From positions 62,001 through 126,000 of the forward strand of contig JAQGDQ010002385.1 of NCBI GenBank assembly GCA_030141605.1: 64,000 bases of DNA. Reading direction: 5' to 3'. This document shows, one piece after another, positions 7,086 through 15,899 of the stretch (its first letter is position 1; each line of letters begins with the position of its first letter). The DNA is from Tubiluchus corallicola (Eukaryota; Priapulida; Priapulimorpha; Priapulimorphida; Tubiluchidae). Below the pieces are notes generated by a model. The model was not told where the DNA came from, made no database searches, and saw nothing but the letters and a program-made list of their open reading frames with translations. A program made the position numbers and the translations under genes.

Positions 7086-7143
7086 GGATACAATTTCCCA
7101 ATTGTCTTTATAAGATTGCCGGATTTTGTTTCAAATGTCACGC

Positions 7144-7557
7144 TCATTTTGGGCTGTTAGGATACATACTGGTTTCATTTAGTTTCTGCATAATTGTGCG
7201 TATGCCGTTTTTCCATCTTCTATTTGCCGTCGCTCTTGAAATTCCCATTTTCCAACAAATCGGCTTCCATGGAACACGTTCTGCACGTAGCCATAACAGC
7301 TTCCTGTCATCGATGTTTTCAAGCAAGAGAAGCCAATCGCATGCTTCTTCCATACGGGTGACCTGTTTAGGCATGGCAGGCCATTTGCGCGGCTTTTTAT
7401 CCATTTGTAGTTTTTCCATTTCTGTGTAGAAAATAGCAGGCCACGCAGAAACATAGCCTTGCACTTTAACAGGCGGAAGACGACGCATTGTGCGTGCTGC
7501 ATCCTCAAGGCGATCTGCCACCATTTCCTCTGTCAATTCTTCGTATCTATCAATCAT
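7144..7557 (-). CDS. DUF6362-like phage protein with C-terminal helix-turn-helix
   Basis: A 137-residue protein matching phage proteins of the DUF6362 type. The C-terminal part (PWKPICWKMGISRATANRRW) looks like a sigma-region-4/HTH segment, with a Trp-Lys-x-Ile-x-x-x-x-Gly-x-Ser pattern. The N-terminus opens with a conserved-looking acidic helix (TEEMVADRLEDAARTMRRLP). By position at the end of the early operon and by its HTH it could control late transcription, like ArpU or Q-type regulators; this is inference. Its start overlaps the previous gene by eight bases, and a strong terminator follows. Confidence 0.65.
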   Translation of the reverse strand: MIDRYEELTEEMVADRLEDAARTMRRLPPVKVQGYVSAWPAIFYTEMEKLQMDKKPRKWPAMPKQVTRMEEACDWLLLLENIDDRKLLWLRAERVPWKPICWKMGISRATANRRWKNGIRTIMQKLNETSMYPNSPK

Positions 7558-7759
7558 GTTTTACCTTTTTGTTTTTAATTCCGTAAAGTTTATTGCCGAT
7601 CTGACGGACGAATTCCTGTTCAGGCCAGCTCAAGCGATCATCATTGGCTTTGACGACAAGAATTCCGTCCTCCAGCCAACCTGATTTTTTGATTTTGTCC
7701 TTGTCCATCTTCTTGGGCTGCATTCGCCCGAGGGGACATCTGTATGAGTTTTTATGCAT
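7550..7759 (-). CDS. Small phage protein of unknown function
   Basis: A basic 69-residue protein overlapping both neighbours by eight bases. The segment GWLEDGILVVKANDDRLSWP followed by EQEFVRQIGNKLYG resembles a conserved small phage protein found beside replication genes ('GILVV...DPRL.WPERELVRQLG'). No motif gives a function. It is part of the leftward early operon. Confidence 0.6.
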   Translation of the reverse strand: MHKNSYRCPLGRMQPKKMDKDKIKKSGWLEDGILVVKANDDRLSWPEQEFVRQIGNKLYGIKNKKVKHD

Positions 7760-8690
7760 AGCGACCTCCGTTGCTTTTGGTTAAAATGAAATCAAGCAGA
7801 GCCAGAGCGTCTGCCTCGTTATCATCGGCAGGGGCAAAACCCTTGGCTCGGACTGCACTGATGACAGCCTGCTTTCCTGCGTTGCCTTTGCCGGTGATAT
7901 GCTTTTTGATGGTGCCGACGGGAACGCCGAGATACGGCAAACCTTTGTCTTCACACCATGCTGAGAGATGAGCCAGAAATCCGCCGTAAGCGTGGGCAGC
8001 ATCAACGCCCATATGTCGTCTGACTTCCTCGAAATAGATCTGTTCGATTTTTCCTGTGAGTGTGTGGAGTTCCTCAAGCCACTGACGGAAACGTAAGTAC
8101 CGCATGCCACCACCTTCAAACCTGCCGGGCTTGAAACTTTCCGATCCGCTGGTGATCTGACCGTCAGCTAATCGCACCGCCCATCCGGTTTGTGTTCCGA
8201 GATCAAGGGCAAGGATGACAGGGAGCTTTTTTGAGGGTTTGCTATATACATCCTTAACAGGACACACCTCAGGGGGTGTCCCTGTATATGTATATATACT
8301 GTCTTGTGTGAGCCGACTTTGTTTTGCTCTCAAACCCTTGTAAAAATTGAAAAAACCGTGTGAACTAACCACCTGTTTTAAGGGGGTGATTTGACCTAAC
8401 CCGTAAGAGGCGTTTATCCCTTTATTTTCAAGGAGTTCGAGCGTTTTTTTGATTTTCTTAAACCTAAGTCGGATCACGGTCGGGTCAAATCCATTAAAAT
8501 CACCTTCAAAGCCTTGTGGGCTATGGGTTTTAGTCAGGTCAAATCCGGCTTTTTTGAACCGACTTTGAATTTTTTGACCTAACAAAACGCAAGTTTTTTC
8601 TGAACCCCTTGTAAAATAAGGCTTTTGATTTGACCTAATGGGAACAGAGGGTGAGCTTTCGCAATTCTGTCGTAGTGTATTAATCATCAT
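7752..8690 (-). CDS. RuvC-like Holliday junction resolvase with a long N-terminal extension
   Basis: The last 155 residues of this 312-residue frame are a RuvC-type RNase H-fold resolvase: ILALDLGTQTGW (around 159-170) carries the first catalytic Asp, IYFEEVRRH the Glu, and DDNEADALALLDF the final acidic pair. It would resolve branched recombination or replication intermediates before packaging. The first 155 residues match nothing I recognise and are encoded by DNA full of TTTGACC repeats, so the true start may be an internal codon such as the GTG near 8267. The ATG at 8690 overlaps the end of the primase-helicase gene by 11 bases. Confidence 0.8.
   Translation of the reverse strand: MMINTLRQNCESSPSVPIRSNQKPYFTRGSEKTCVLLGQKIQSRFKKAGFDLTKTHSPQGFEGDFNGFDPTVIRLRFKKIKKTLELLENKGINASYGLGQITPLKQVVSSHGFFNFYKGLRAKQSRLTQDSIYTYTGTPPEVCPVKDVYSKPSKKLPVILALDLGTQTGWAVRLADGQITSGSESFKPGRFEGGGMRYLRFRQWLEELHTLTGKIEQIYFEEVRRHMGVDAAHAYGGFLAHLSAWCEDKGLPYLGVPVGTIKKHITGKGNAGKQAVISAVRAKGFAPADDNEADALALLDFILTKSNGGRYA
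8243..8296. repeat. Nested inverted repeat inside the resolvase frame
   Basis: TATATACAT (8243-8251) pairs with ATGTATATA (8288-8296), and within it CAGGACAC (8258-8265) pairs with GTGTCCCTG (8276-8284) with one bulged base. The structure sits where the resolvase domain begins, so it may shape translation of that domain or be part of an origin. Confidence 0.45.
8389..8640. repeat. Five TTTGACC(T) repeats in both orientations
   Basis: TTTGACCTAA-type words occur at 8389-8400, 8571-8583 and 8627-8640, and the reverse form GGTCAAATCC at 8482-8492 and 8536-8546. Beside them CGACTTTG and ACCCTTGTAAAA-type words also recur (near 8315-8345 and 8560-8615), pointing to a degenerate longer duplication. 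Such clusters beside a phage primase-helicase gene are candidates for replication iterons. Confidence 0.45.
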
Positions 8691-10869
8691 TTTTTTCCTC
8701 CTTTAATGGTTTGTTTTTTTCAACCCAGACAGTCGGGTCTTCGACCTCGCAAAGGCGACCGTCTTTGTCGTTTTTGAAATGAGTTGGATAGAAAGGCACA
8801 GTGATGCGTTCAAGCTCTCCTGTTTCAGGATTGAACTCACGTTCATTCAAGCCTAAACGCATGCCTTGGACACAAAGATAACCTTGTGAATTGGGTGGCT
8901 TGGGTAAGCCGTATTGCTTGTAATCATCGCAGAATTTAACCCAGCCTTTAACAGCGTAAGTTGTAAGGTGACGCTTGATTGTGCTGGCTGATCCGAGTTT
9001 CAGCTTATCTTCAAACTTCTGTGAGAGGGTTGCGGCGATATAAACACGACCTTGAAGAGCTTCATTTGCAATGGTTTCAAGAATGCCGTTCTTTTTACGT
9101 TTGCGTTCAAGCTCATGCCTGACGGCAATTTTATCTCCGACAAGCCTTTTTGTATGAGGATCAGGGATAAAGCGTATAAACGCACCGTTACGCCATAGAA
9201 TGTTAATGTCATCACCGCCGGCAGAATAGTTTGATTTCTTGCGTGAGAGAATTCGCTCGTTAGGATCTGCACCTTCTTCCGTTGATCTGGTAATATACCA
9301 ACGAGACCTCACCGTATTATTCCAAGCGGTTGATCCGCCTGTTCCTGTGTTTCGCTGAATACCGCTATCAGATGGATGCGCACAGAGTAAAACAGCTCCG
9401 TTGGTTGCTCGGGCTATCTGTCCGCAGGCATTCTGAACGAACTGTCTTACCTGTGTTCGGTTGATTTCATTGCCTCCAAACAAATCGGCAGCCGTATCAA
9501 GAATTACAACATCAGGAGCAAAACGAATAATATCCTGCAAAAGCTCGTTAAAAAACGGGGTGAACTGACCGACATCTTTATTATCGAATGTCATCAAGAG
9601 ATTGTTCTCACCGACACGTGAAAAGAAAGCCATATTCCCGAGTGTCTCCATACGAAGACCAATGGCTCTATTGATGCTTGTCTGACGACGCCAAAGCTCG
9701 TTTTCATCGTCTTCACACATCAACCCGTACACACGAAGAGGGGTTGTTGAAAATCCAAGCCAAGGTTTTCCCGTGGCAATGCAAGTCATGAGCTGTTGAG
9801 AAAGAAGCGACTTACCGACACCGCCGTCACCATAAAGTGCTGTGACATATCCACGAGGAAGCCAGTCTTTAATGATCCACTCACGCTCAGGCGGTTCACC
9901 TTTCCAAAGGGTCGGATCAATTTTTTCCAAGCCTTTACTTGTTGTTTCACTTCCTTGCAGGAATGCATTAACGGCAAAGCCTTCGGCAACAGCATCAGCA
10001 GCATCCCACTTTTCAGGTTTATCTGTCGGGGGTGTTAGAATTTGCGGTGAACATACATTCTTCTCCGATAAATACGCAGAGAGCTTCTCGGCATATTCAC
10101 GACCGGTATTGTCGTTATCAGGCCAGATGATAACCTGCTTTCCTGTTAGGGGAGACCAGTCTGTTTTTTCAGGCGGAGCTTTTGCACCGTTCATCGCTGT
10201 CGTTGCTGCAATACCTTGACTTATGAGACTATCAGCACACTTTTCTCCCTCAACAATCACGACCGTATCTGACGTTAGTATCAAAGGAATTTGATAAAGC
10301 GGACGTGGGGACGGTGCAGACGCTTTTTTCTTAACCACATCCCAAAGTCTGAATTCCTTTCCGCTTGGTGGATCGTAACGATAGACACAGGCAATTAACT
10401 TGCCGTCTTTATCGTGGTAATCCCACTTTGCGGTATAAGCTCCAAGCTCATCGGTTGGCGGAGACTTTGCCTTTGAAGAGGGTGTATTTTTTACACTCCT
10501 AGATAAGGTTTGAGGGGCTGTTCCAAGATACTCAGAAAGGGACTGGAGGACTTTCGGAAAATCATTCTGGCTTTCCGAAAACCCCTTAGCCTGCATCCAA
10601 AGGTTAAAGATATCTCCGCCGGTTCCTTCTGAAAAATCATGCCAGCATCCGGCTTTACTGCCTTGCAGATCGACAATAAGGCTTTTGCCTTGCTTGCCAT
10701 GAATGTTGCCGATGTAAAAGCGACCGTTTGCAATTCTGCCATTGGGGAACAGGTGAAACAGAATATCTTGCAGACGGCTTAAGGCTGTCGCTCTGATCTC
10801 TTCCGTATCAAGTGTTTGGTGCGGTGCTTTCTGTCCGTTTGCGTTGTTAAAGTCTAACCAATCATTCAT
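8680..10869 (-). CDS. Phage TOPRIM primase-helicase (RepA/DnaB-like ATPase)
   Basis: A 729-residue replication protein. The N-terminal 130 residues resemble a primase-associated zinc/DNA-binding head (WHDFSEGTGGDIFNL). A TOPRIM domain follows: VIVEGEKCADSLI around 204-216 with the catalytic Glu, and IIWPDNDN around 247-254 with the metal-binding Asp pair. Residues 335-570 form a RecA-fold helicase of the AAA_25/RepA type, with Walker A GDGGVGKS at 347-354 and Walker B VVILDTAADLF. The last 130 residues include a probable winged helix (SASTIKRHLTTYAVKGWVKF). It should unwind DNA and lay down primers for phage replication. Overlaps the Cas4-like nuclease by eight bases. Confidence 0.88.
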   Translation of the reverse strand: MNDWLDFNNANGQKAPHQTLDTEEIRATALSRLQDILFHLFPNGRIANGRFYIGNIHGKQGKSLIVDLQGSKAGCWHDFSEGTGGDIFNLWMQAKGFSESQNDFPKVLQSLSEYLGTAPQTLSRSVKNTPSSKAKSPPTDELGAYTAKWDYHDKDGKLIACVYRYDPPSGKEFRLWDVVKKKASAPSPRPLYQIPLILTSDTVVIVEGEKCADSLISQGIAATTAMNGAKAPPEKTDWSPLTGKQVIIWPDNDNTGREYAEKLSAYLSEKNVCSPQILTPPTDKPEKWDAADAVAEGFAVNAFLQGSETTSKGLEKIDPTLWKGEPPEREWIIKDWLPRGYVTALYGDGGVGKSLLSQQLMTCIATGKPWLGFSTTPLRVYGLMCEDDENELWRRQTSINRAIGLRMETLGNMAFFSRVGENNLLMTFDNKDVGQFTPFFNELLQDIIRFAPDVVILDTAADLFGGNEINRTQVRQFVQNACGQIARATNGAVLLCAHPSDSGIQRNTGTGGSTAWNNTVRSRWYITRSTEEGADPNERILSRKKSNYSAGGDDINILWRNGAFIRFIPDPHTKRLVGDKIAVRHELERKRKKNGILETIANEALQGRVYIAATLSQKFEDKLKLGSASTIKRHLTTYAVKGWVKFCDDYKQYGLPKPPNSQGYLCVQGMRLGLNEREFNPETGELERITVPFYPTHFKNDKDGRLCEVEDPTVWVEKNKPLKEEKNDD

Positions 10870-11626
10870 TCTTTAACCTCCCGCATCTATCTGCCCATGC
10901 ACAAAAACGGCACTCAAAATAAGTCGGGTCTTTTGAAATAGGAGGGAGAAGCTCACCTGCTTCTGTCGCACGCAAAATCAGAACGGCCTTGTCACTCATC
11001 TTTTGTGCAAGCACGGGATCAAACGGAACAAGCTCATGATGAAGTTCTGCCGTATCTTTATTGATCGCTGTAAACAGTGCCGGATTTTGACTGATGCCTT
11101 TGATTGAGCCTTCCATATAGGCTTGGTAAATAGCCATCTGTGCGGCATAAACCGGCTTTGATCTGACAACACCTTTTTTAACCGTATCCGTCCATGATTT
11201 ATTGTTGAGCGATTTACACTCCCAAAGCATCGGGAAGTTCTTTAAGGAAAGGCTCTCCGGGGCTTTCGTAATAATACCGTCGACATGCCCTTTGATCTTG
11301 CCGTTTGCAGCAGAAAATCCGAATTGAGAACCGTCAGCTTTTTCCGTGTGCAATTCAAATCCGGCAAGGCGAAGCCACTTGATTGCCAAGTCCTCAAAGA
11401 CATGTCCTGCTTCAAAGATACGAAGAGTTTTGCCGTTAAAGTCCTTATCATGATCCTTGGGCGTATTGGTAAATTCAAATTGCAATGCACGCGAACATGA
11501 CACACCAAGACGAGATGCTCCCAGATAATCTCTTGGAACCTGTCTGCTTTGATGTGTTGTTAATGCCTGATCTATCAGCTCATTAACTTGTTCTGCGAAT
11601 TTTGGTCTGTGATTAAAGTCTAGCAT
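10862..11626 (-). CDS. Cas4/RecB-like PD-(D/E)XK nuclease
   Basis: A 254-residue nuclease with HVDGII around 114-119 and ECKSL around 136-140, the metal-binding Asp and Glu-x-Lys of the PD-(D/E)XK fold. Four cysteines, one at about 44 (GVSCSRAL) and three near the C-terminus (CRFCAWADRC), match the iron-sulfur cluster arrangement of Cas4 and AddB-type enzymes. In phages such a nuclease makes single-stranded tails for recombination and works with the Sak4-like ATPase encoded upstream in the same operon. Its stop touches the DUF6511-like gene's neighbourhood by a one-base overlap. No CRISPR repeats are present, so it is not part of a Cas system. Confidence 0.8.
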   Translation of the reverse strand: MLDFNHRPKFAEQVNELIDQALTTHQSRQVPRDYLGASRLGVSCSRALQFEFTNTPKDHDKDFNGKTLRIFEAGHVFEDLAIKWLRLAGFELHTEKADGSQFGFSAANGKIKGHVDGIITKAPESLSLKNFPMLWECKSLNNKSWTDTVKKGVVRSKPVYAAQMAIYQAYMEGSIKGISQNPALFTAINKDTAELHHELVPFDPVLAQKMSDKAVLILRATEAGELLPPISKDPTYFECRFCAWADRCGRLKNE

Positions 11627-11997
11627 TAGAACGGCACCTCCTGATCCTTGGTGTGTTCTTCTTCACACTGCATAAATTCCTGATAGGCGGTGACAACCAC
11701 TTCCACGAGCGTTTCAATTTGTGATCTGCTATACATTGCAAGCGGTTTATTCATGCCGACTTCAGCGACATATTCACCAAGCGGTCTAAGGGCTGACTGC
11801 ATGGCACGTTTTTCTGTATTTGTTGGGTCAATCATGTATCCTCCGGTTGTTTTTAAGTGTTTGGTAAAAATGTTCATGCACCGCATGGAGCAGAAGGCTT
11901 TTGCAGTTTTGTTGCGTCTTGGATCACTGAAACGATAGATCGGATCAGACCACCCAAAACCACGGGCTTCTCGAGAACAAACGGCACATTTTTTCAT
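11626..11997 (-). CDS. DUF6511-like phage protein with zinc-binding cysteines
   Basis: A 123-residue protein with KKCAVCSREARGFG at the start and FCSMRCMNIF about 35 residues later, a four-cysteine zinc ribbon. The rest is helical and acidic. This fits the DUF6511 family of small phage proteins. It lies between the DEAD helicase and the Cas4-like nuclease, sharing one base with each, so it is likely part of the same DNA-processing set. No enzymatic motif is visible. Confidence 0.65.
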   Translation of the reverse strand: MKKCAVCSREARGFGWSDPIYRFSDPRRNKTAKAFCSMRCMNIFTKHLKTTGGYMIDPTNTEKRAMQSALRPLGEYVAEVGMNKPLAMYSRSQIETLVEVVVTAYQEFMQCEEEHTKDQEVPF

Positions 11998-13685
11998 TAG
12001 ACAGCCTCCCTTTGACGCATGCGTTTATCCGCTTCAAACAGCAGGTTTCGGATTGCGTTCTTGTTAAATTGGAATTTCAAAAGAGAGCTGGCGTGGTACT
12101 TGTTCAGCCCTAAATCCATTCGGTATTCACCGGGCAAGAGAGCAAGCTGCTTTTCTGTTGGTGCTTCATCCAGCCAACGCTTGGATTTATGAGCACTTTC
12201 ATCAGTTTCGTAGTTATTGAGAAAGTCATCCGCAGCAGCCAAACAGTTGGCGCGTTCTCCTTGAGCAAGCAAGCGTAAACGGTTGTTGTGATCTGTGTAT
12301 CCGACTGAATACCAATGGCCGTTTAGGAAGAAGAGACCTGCAAAGGCATTAAACCCACATGCCAGAAGGGATGAATCATCACCATACAAGTCACACCAAC
12401 GAAAATTAGAACGCTGAAGTAGATCAATCTCTGACATAATGAAGTTAGAAAGCTCTTCTTTTTCCTCTTCTTCTGTCTCAAACTTATATTCACAGAACGG
12501 ACACTCCATGACCGCAATCGGCACTTCTGCCATACATTCAGGACATTCTTTCGTTGGAGCCTCCGCATCTCGCATGGCGTGTTTGCCGTCCAGATCAACA
12601 TCAACTTCAAGGCAGCCATGTGTTAGGCTGGATGTTCCAAAGTCCAGAACAATGCAGTCTTCCTTAATCACATCAGGATGCACCTCAGGATCAACAACAC
12701 GAAGTCCGCGACCGATCATTTGCACCATGGTGGATTTGTAAGAACTCGGACGCAGTAGAATGACGCAAGAGGTCGGTTGAAAGTCCCAGCCTTCTGTTAG
12801 CACTGCGACATTGACGACAACCTGTGCATCACCTTGTTCATATGATGCGAGAGCCTCTTTACGTTCAGTCTCTGTCATATTGCCGTGAACCATCACAGCG
12901 TTAATGCCGTGAGCTATAAAGCTATCGGTCACGGATTGTGCGTGGGCAACCGTTGAACAGAATACAACGGTCTTACGATCCTTTGCTTTTTCCTGCCAAT
13001 GACTGATCACCGCATCGTTAATCGGAGACTTGTCCATAATCTCTGCAACAGCACCCATATCAAAGTCACTGGCAATACGGCGAACCTTTTTAAGATCATC
13101 CTGAACACCTACATCAATAATAAAGGTACGAGGTTTTACAAGGTGACCTGAGGCAATCAGCTCACTGATTTGTATTTGATCTGCAAGATTATTAAAGACA
13201 GGTCGCAAGCCTTTCTTATCACCTCGGTTCGGCGTTGCCGTAACCCCGTAAATCATCGTTTTAGGATTATTACGGCGTGCCTGACCGATAATGCGAAGAT
13301 AGCTGTTTGCAACAGCATGATGGGCTTCATCAATAACCAGAAGATCAACAGTAGGCATGGCCTCTATGTTTCCCTCACGACAAAGGGTCTGCACCATGGC
13401 AAAGGTTGCCTGACCGCTCCAGTCCTTAATACGACTGTCAAAAACAGAAGTGCTGATCTCGGGATTAACACGGGAAAACTTCTCCTGATTTTGCACCGTT
13501 AACTCATCACGGTGAGCAAGGATAAGAGCTTTTCCTTTTGTATCGTTAATCATCTGCCCGGCAACGCTTGAAAACATCACAGTCTTGCCGGCACCCGTCG
13601 GGGCGACGGCAAGTGTGTTGCGATGCTTTTTGAGTGCCTTGCAACTGAGATCAACAAATGTTTTTTGTCTCGGTCTTAATCGCAT
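11997..13685 (-). CDS. DEAD/DEAH-box (SSL2-type) helicase
   Basis: A 562-residue superfamily 2 helicase. Motif I APTGAGKT is at 28-35, motif II DEAH near 118-121, motif III in YGVTATPNRG, and the C-terminal helicase motifs include QMIGRGLRV (motif VI). After the helicase core comes a zinc ribbon (CPECMAEV...CPFCEYKF) and a roughly 150-residue tail of unknown role. Comparable proteins occur in phage replication operons and are thought to open recombination or replication intermediates. No HNH or nuclease domain is fused. Confidence 0.85.
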   Translation of the reverse strand: MRLRPRQKTFVDLSCKALKKHRNTLAVAPTGAGKTVMFSSVAGQMINDTKGKALILAHRDELTVQNQEKFSRVNPEISTSVFDSRIKDWSGQATFAMVQTLCREGNIEAMPTVDLLVIDEAHHAVANSYLRIIGQARRNNPKTMIYGVTATPNRGDKKGLRPVFNNLADQIQISELIASGHLVKPRTFIIDVGVQDDLKKVRRIASDFDMGAVAEIMDKSPINDAVISHWQEKAKDRKTVVFCSTVAHAQSVTDSFIAHGINAVMVHGNMTETERKEALASYEQGDAQVVVNVAVLTEGWDFQPTSCVILLRPSSYKSTMVQMIGRGLRVVDPEVHPDVIKEDCIVLDFGTSSLTHGCLEVDVDLDGKHAMRDAEAPTKECPECMAEVPIAVMECPFCEYKFETEEEEKEELSNFIMSEIDLLQRSNFRWCDLYGDDSSLLACGFNAFAGLFFLNGHWYSVGYTDHNNRLRLLAQGERANCLAAADDFLNNYETDESAHKSKRWLDEAPTEKQLALLPGEYRMDLGLNKYHASSLLKFQFNKNAIRNLLFEADKRMRQREAV

Positions 13686-13697
13686 TCTGCCACTCCA

Positions 13698-14276
13698 TTA
13701 TTGCGCCCAATGTGGACGATTGGTTGAAGGTGCAGCATTGCCTTGCGTTGCAGGCTGAGACGCAGTTGCAGGAGCGGATAAAGAACCTGCATGCTTGTAC
13801 TCAGGATTTTCCAAGGTCACAGCATAACGAATTTCATTACGCATCTGTCCGTTTTGATCTTTCTTCTGATCAATCTTTGCGACAAAGCTAATGCCGTCCA
13901 GATCGGAAATGGCCTTAATGCGACGTGCATTCTGTGCTTGCGGTGAGTTGTCTTTATCCGAGAGTTTATTGGCAGAGTTAAGGATGCCACGAATAAACGA
14001 ACGTCCCATGTTTTGCCAATCAGGGCCTTTGTTACTGTGAAGGCCAATGAGGCTCCATACCTTACGTTTGGCAAATTCACCCTCCAGGATCACAAACTCG
14101 CAATTTAGATAAACAGCTCCTGTTTCATCGTTGCGAGTAGCATATCCTCCCGTCCATCCTTGGTTGGGATCGTCATAGCCACCGGGTTTAATAGTCATTC
14201 GGACAGGTGCAATTGTTCCTGCAGGAATAAGGTCAAATGAGTTTTGCTCTTCAGCTGAATTAAAATCGTTCCACAT
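13698..14276 (-). CDS. Probable phage single-stranded DNA-binding protein
   Basis: A 192-residue protein directly downstream of a Sak4-like ATPase (two bases apart). It opens with FDLIPAGTIAPVRMTIKPGG, then beta-rich text with an aromatic-rich strand pattern, and ends in a flexible Ala/Pro/Gln tail finishing HWAQ. A compact beta-domain with a disordered tail, next to a Sak4 ATPase, is the usual setting of phage ssDNA-binding (DUF669-like) proteins. The OB fold is inferred, not seen directly, and the last residues are not the acidic tip of bacterial SSB. Confidence 0.5.
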   Translation of the reverse strand: MWNDFNSAEEQNSFDLIPAGTIAPVRMTIKPGGYDDPNQGWTGGYATRNDETGAVYLNCEFVILEGEFAKRKVWSLIGLHSNKGPDWQNMGRSFIRGILNSANKLSDKDNSPQAQNARRIKAISDLDGISFVAKIDQKKDQNGQMRNEIRYAVTLENPEYKHAGSLSAPATASQPATQGNAAPSTNRPHWAQ

Positions 14277-14278
14277 AG

Positions 14279-15139
14279 TTATTCTCCTTGTGTTTGGTTA
14301 GATTGAGGTTTTGTAAAAGTGAGGTGCTCGTTGATATTCGGTGCAGGACTGTGGATCTTCTCCATCAGGCGACCGAGATGCGGCTCTTCCAGTACTTCAA
14401 GACGGCGTGAACGGTCTTTAGCCGGATAGCCATATTCATTGAGCGTGTGACAGATAAAGGCACGGTAGGACTTGCTGTCTTCAGGCGTGATCTCAGCCAT
14501 GGTAATGACCTGATCAACAATGCCCGGAAGCTCCAAGCCTGTTTTGCTACCTTCGATTTGCGGTTGGAAAAAGCGACGATTGAAGTCATCGATCTTTTCA
14601 TCCAAGATGCCGACAAACCAAATATTCTTGGCTCTGGTATGCTGTAGATGGGTTAGCCAGCCAATCATCTCTTGACCGTGCAAACCATAAGCACCGCGTG
14701 TGTCAGGCTTGCCCGTCTTTTCACTGAATGCTTGAGGTTGTCCTTTGCACCAGTTGAAGCACAGACGACCTGCAACAGTTATTGAGTCAATGAAGATAGT
14801 TTGATATTTATCAATCATCGAGGGATCGCCGTATTTCTGACAAACCGCATCAAAATGAGCCTGACTGTAAGGTTGTTCAGGACGAAGTGCCGGGTTCGGC
14901 CCACCGATAAAGCAGGCAAAGTCACGACATTCTTCCCATGTTTTGGGACGAATGGTATCTCCGGCCCAGCCTTCAACAGCGAGGTCTCCGGCTTCTAAGT
15001 CAAAGAACAAGGTTGTTTTCGCATCCAGCGTCCAGAGCAAGGAAGTCTTTCCGATGCCTGAGCGACCGAAGATACAGCCCTTAATGCCGCGCATTTCATT
15101 CAAACGCTGATCAGCCGTTATAATTGGAAGTGTACTCAT
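14279..15139 (-). CDS. Sak4-like RecA-fold ATPase (AAA_24), phage recombination
   Basis: A 286-residue ATPase. Walker A is GRSGIGKT at 25-32, and the next strand TLFFDLEAGDLAVEGW and the Walker B region QTIFIDSITVAG match the AAA_24 group that includes Sak4, a phage single-strand annealing and recombination protein related to Rad51/RecA cores. It should work with the ssDNA-binding protein and the Cas4-like nuclease in the same operon to process replicating or damaged phage DNA. The C-terminal 40 residues are a flexible tail. ATG at 15139 overlaps the previous gene by four bases. Confidence 0.82.
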   Translation of the reverse strand: MSTLPIITADQRLNEMRGIKGCIFGRSGIGKTSLLWTLDAKTTLFFDLEAGDLAVEGWAGDTIRPKTWEECRDFACFIGGPNPALRPEQPYSQAHFDAVCQKYGDPSMIDKYQTIFIDSITVAGRLCFNWCKGQPQAFSEKTGKPDTRGAYGLHGQEMIGWLTHLQHTRAKNIWFVGILDEKIDDFNRRFFQPQIEGSKTGLELPGIVDQVITMAEITPEDSKSYRAFICHTLNEYGYPAKDRSRRLEVLEEPHLGRLMEKIHSPAPNINEHLTFTKPQSNQTQGE

Positions 15140-15615
15140 GACTGCACCTCCTGACTTGACTGAATTTTGAATGTTTGCTTGCCGACAGAAACTGTACGAG
15201 CTTCTTCAAAGAATTTGCGGATATGATCAGGCCAAGCCTTGTATTTGCTTTCCGCAATCTTGTATGAAGTCTCAACATACTCTTCAGGGTTATCGCCATT
15301 TTCTTGAATGGTTTTAACAGCCTGTTTAAGTTTGACTTGGTTCCATGAAACCTTTTTCGGCAGCGTTGCACTTATCTTGAAACCATCATCTTCAAAGTTA
15401 ACGGTTCCGGTTTCATTGCCTTTGATTTGACGGGCTTCCTGTGCTTTATTCTCATATTTGAGAAGAACAGCACCATCGAGCCAGTCTTTCATCAGTTTTG
15501 CTTGTCTTAGGGCTTCTTCAGCTTCTGTTACAAGCGTTACAAGTTCCTTCGGAGGTAATGCTGAAAGCTGTCCGATAGGCACAGATGAAATGTTTTGAAG
15601 TGTAATCTCAGTCAT
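15136..15615 (-). CDS. Conserved phage protein beside the recombination genes, unknown function
   Basis: A 159-residue protein with an alpha-helical, charged first half (AEEALRQAKLMKDWLDGAVL) and a beta-like middle (GTVNFEDDGFKISATLPKKV). The KVSWNQVKLKQAVKTI segment resembles conserved small phage proteins that accompany Sak4-type ATPases, but I know no function for them. It overlaps both neighbours by one to four bases, so it is firmly in the early operon. Confidence 0.65.
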   Translation of the reverse strand: MTEITLQNISSVPIGQLSALPPKELVTLVTEAEEALRQAKLMKDWLDGAVLLKYENKAQEARQIKGNETGTVNFEDDGFKISATLPKKVSWNQVKLKQAVKTIQENGDNPEEYVETSYKIAESKYKAWPDHIRKFFEEARTVSVGKQTFKIQSSQEVQS

Positions 15616-15860
15616 TATCTCACCTCCGTTTGGTTAGGAAGCGAGGAAGAGTGATCAAGAGTCATTTTTTCCTGTTGCTCAGGAGAATAGCTGCGATCGT
15701 CTTCGAATGCTTGGATTGCGTCTTGAGTGTAACGGACACGCCCACCGATTTTGAGGTAAGCAGGTCCTTGATTAAGCCAGCGCCATCTTTGAAGTGTCCT
15801 GTGAGAGATACCCCATTTTCTGGCAAGGGCTTTTTCAGATAAATAAATTGGTTGTTCCAT
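15615..15860 (-). CDS. AlpA/excisionase-like helix-turn-helix protein
   Basis: An 81-residue protein whose first 55 residues (YLSEKALARKWGISHRTLQR, then WR, then the wing GPAYLKIGGRVRYTQDAI) form the winged MerR-like HTH of AlpA and excisionases. It is the first gene of the leftward early operon. It could switch the operon on, take part in excision, or bind the GGTGTG repeats found just upstream; the last is inference from position. ATG at 15860 with AAGGAG five bases before it. Confidence 0.8.
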   Translation of the reverse strand: MEQPIYLSEKALARKWGISHRTLQRWRWLNQGPAYLKIGGRVRYTQDAIQAFEDDRSYSPEQQEKMTLDHSSSLPNQTEVR

Positions 15861-15899
15861 ATTTAAGCTCCTTTAGTTGTTGAACGAAAAACCAAGGAA

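Noticed and set aside
10862-11626. Cas4-like nuclease as a sign of a CRISPR system
   Set aside because: No repeat-spacer array and no other cas genes are present; this nuclease type is common in phage recombination operons.
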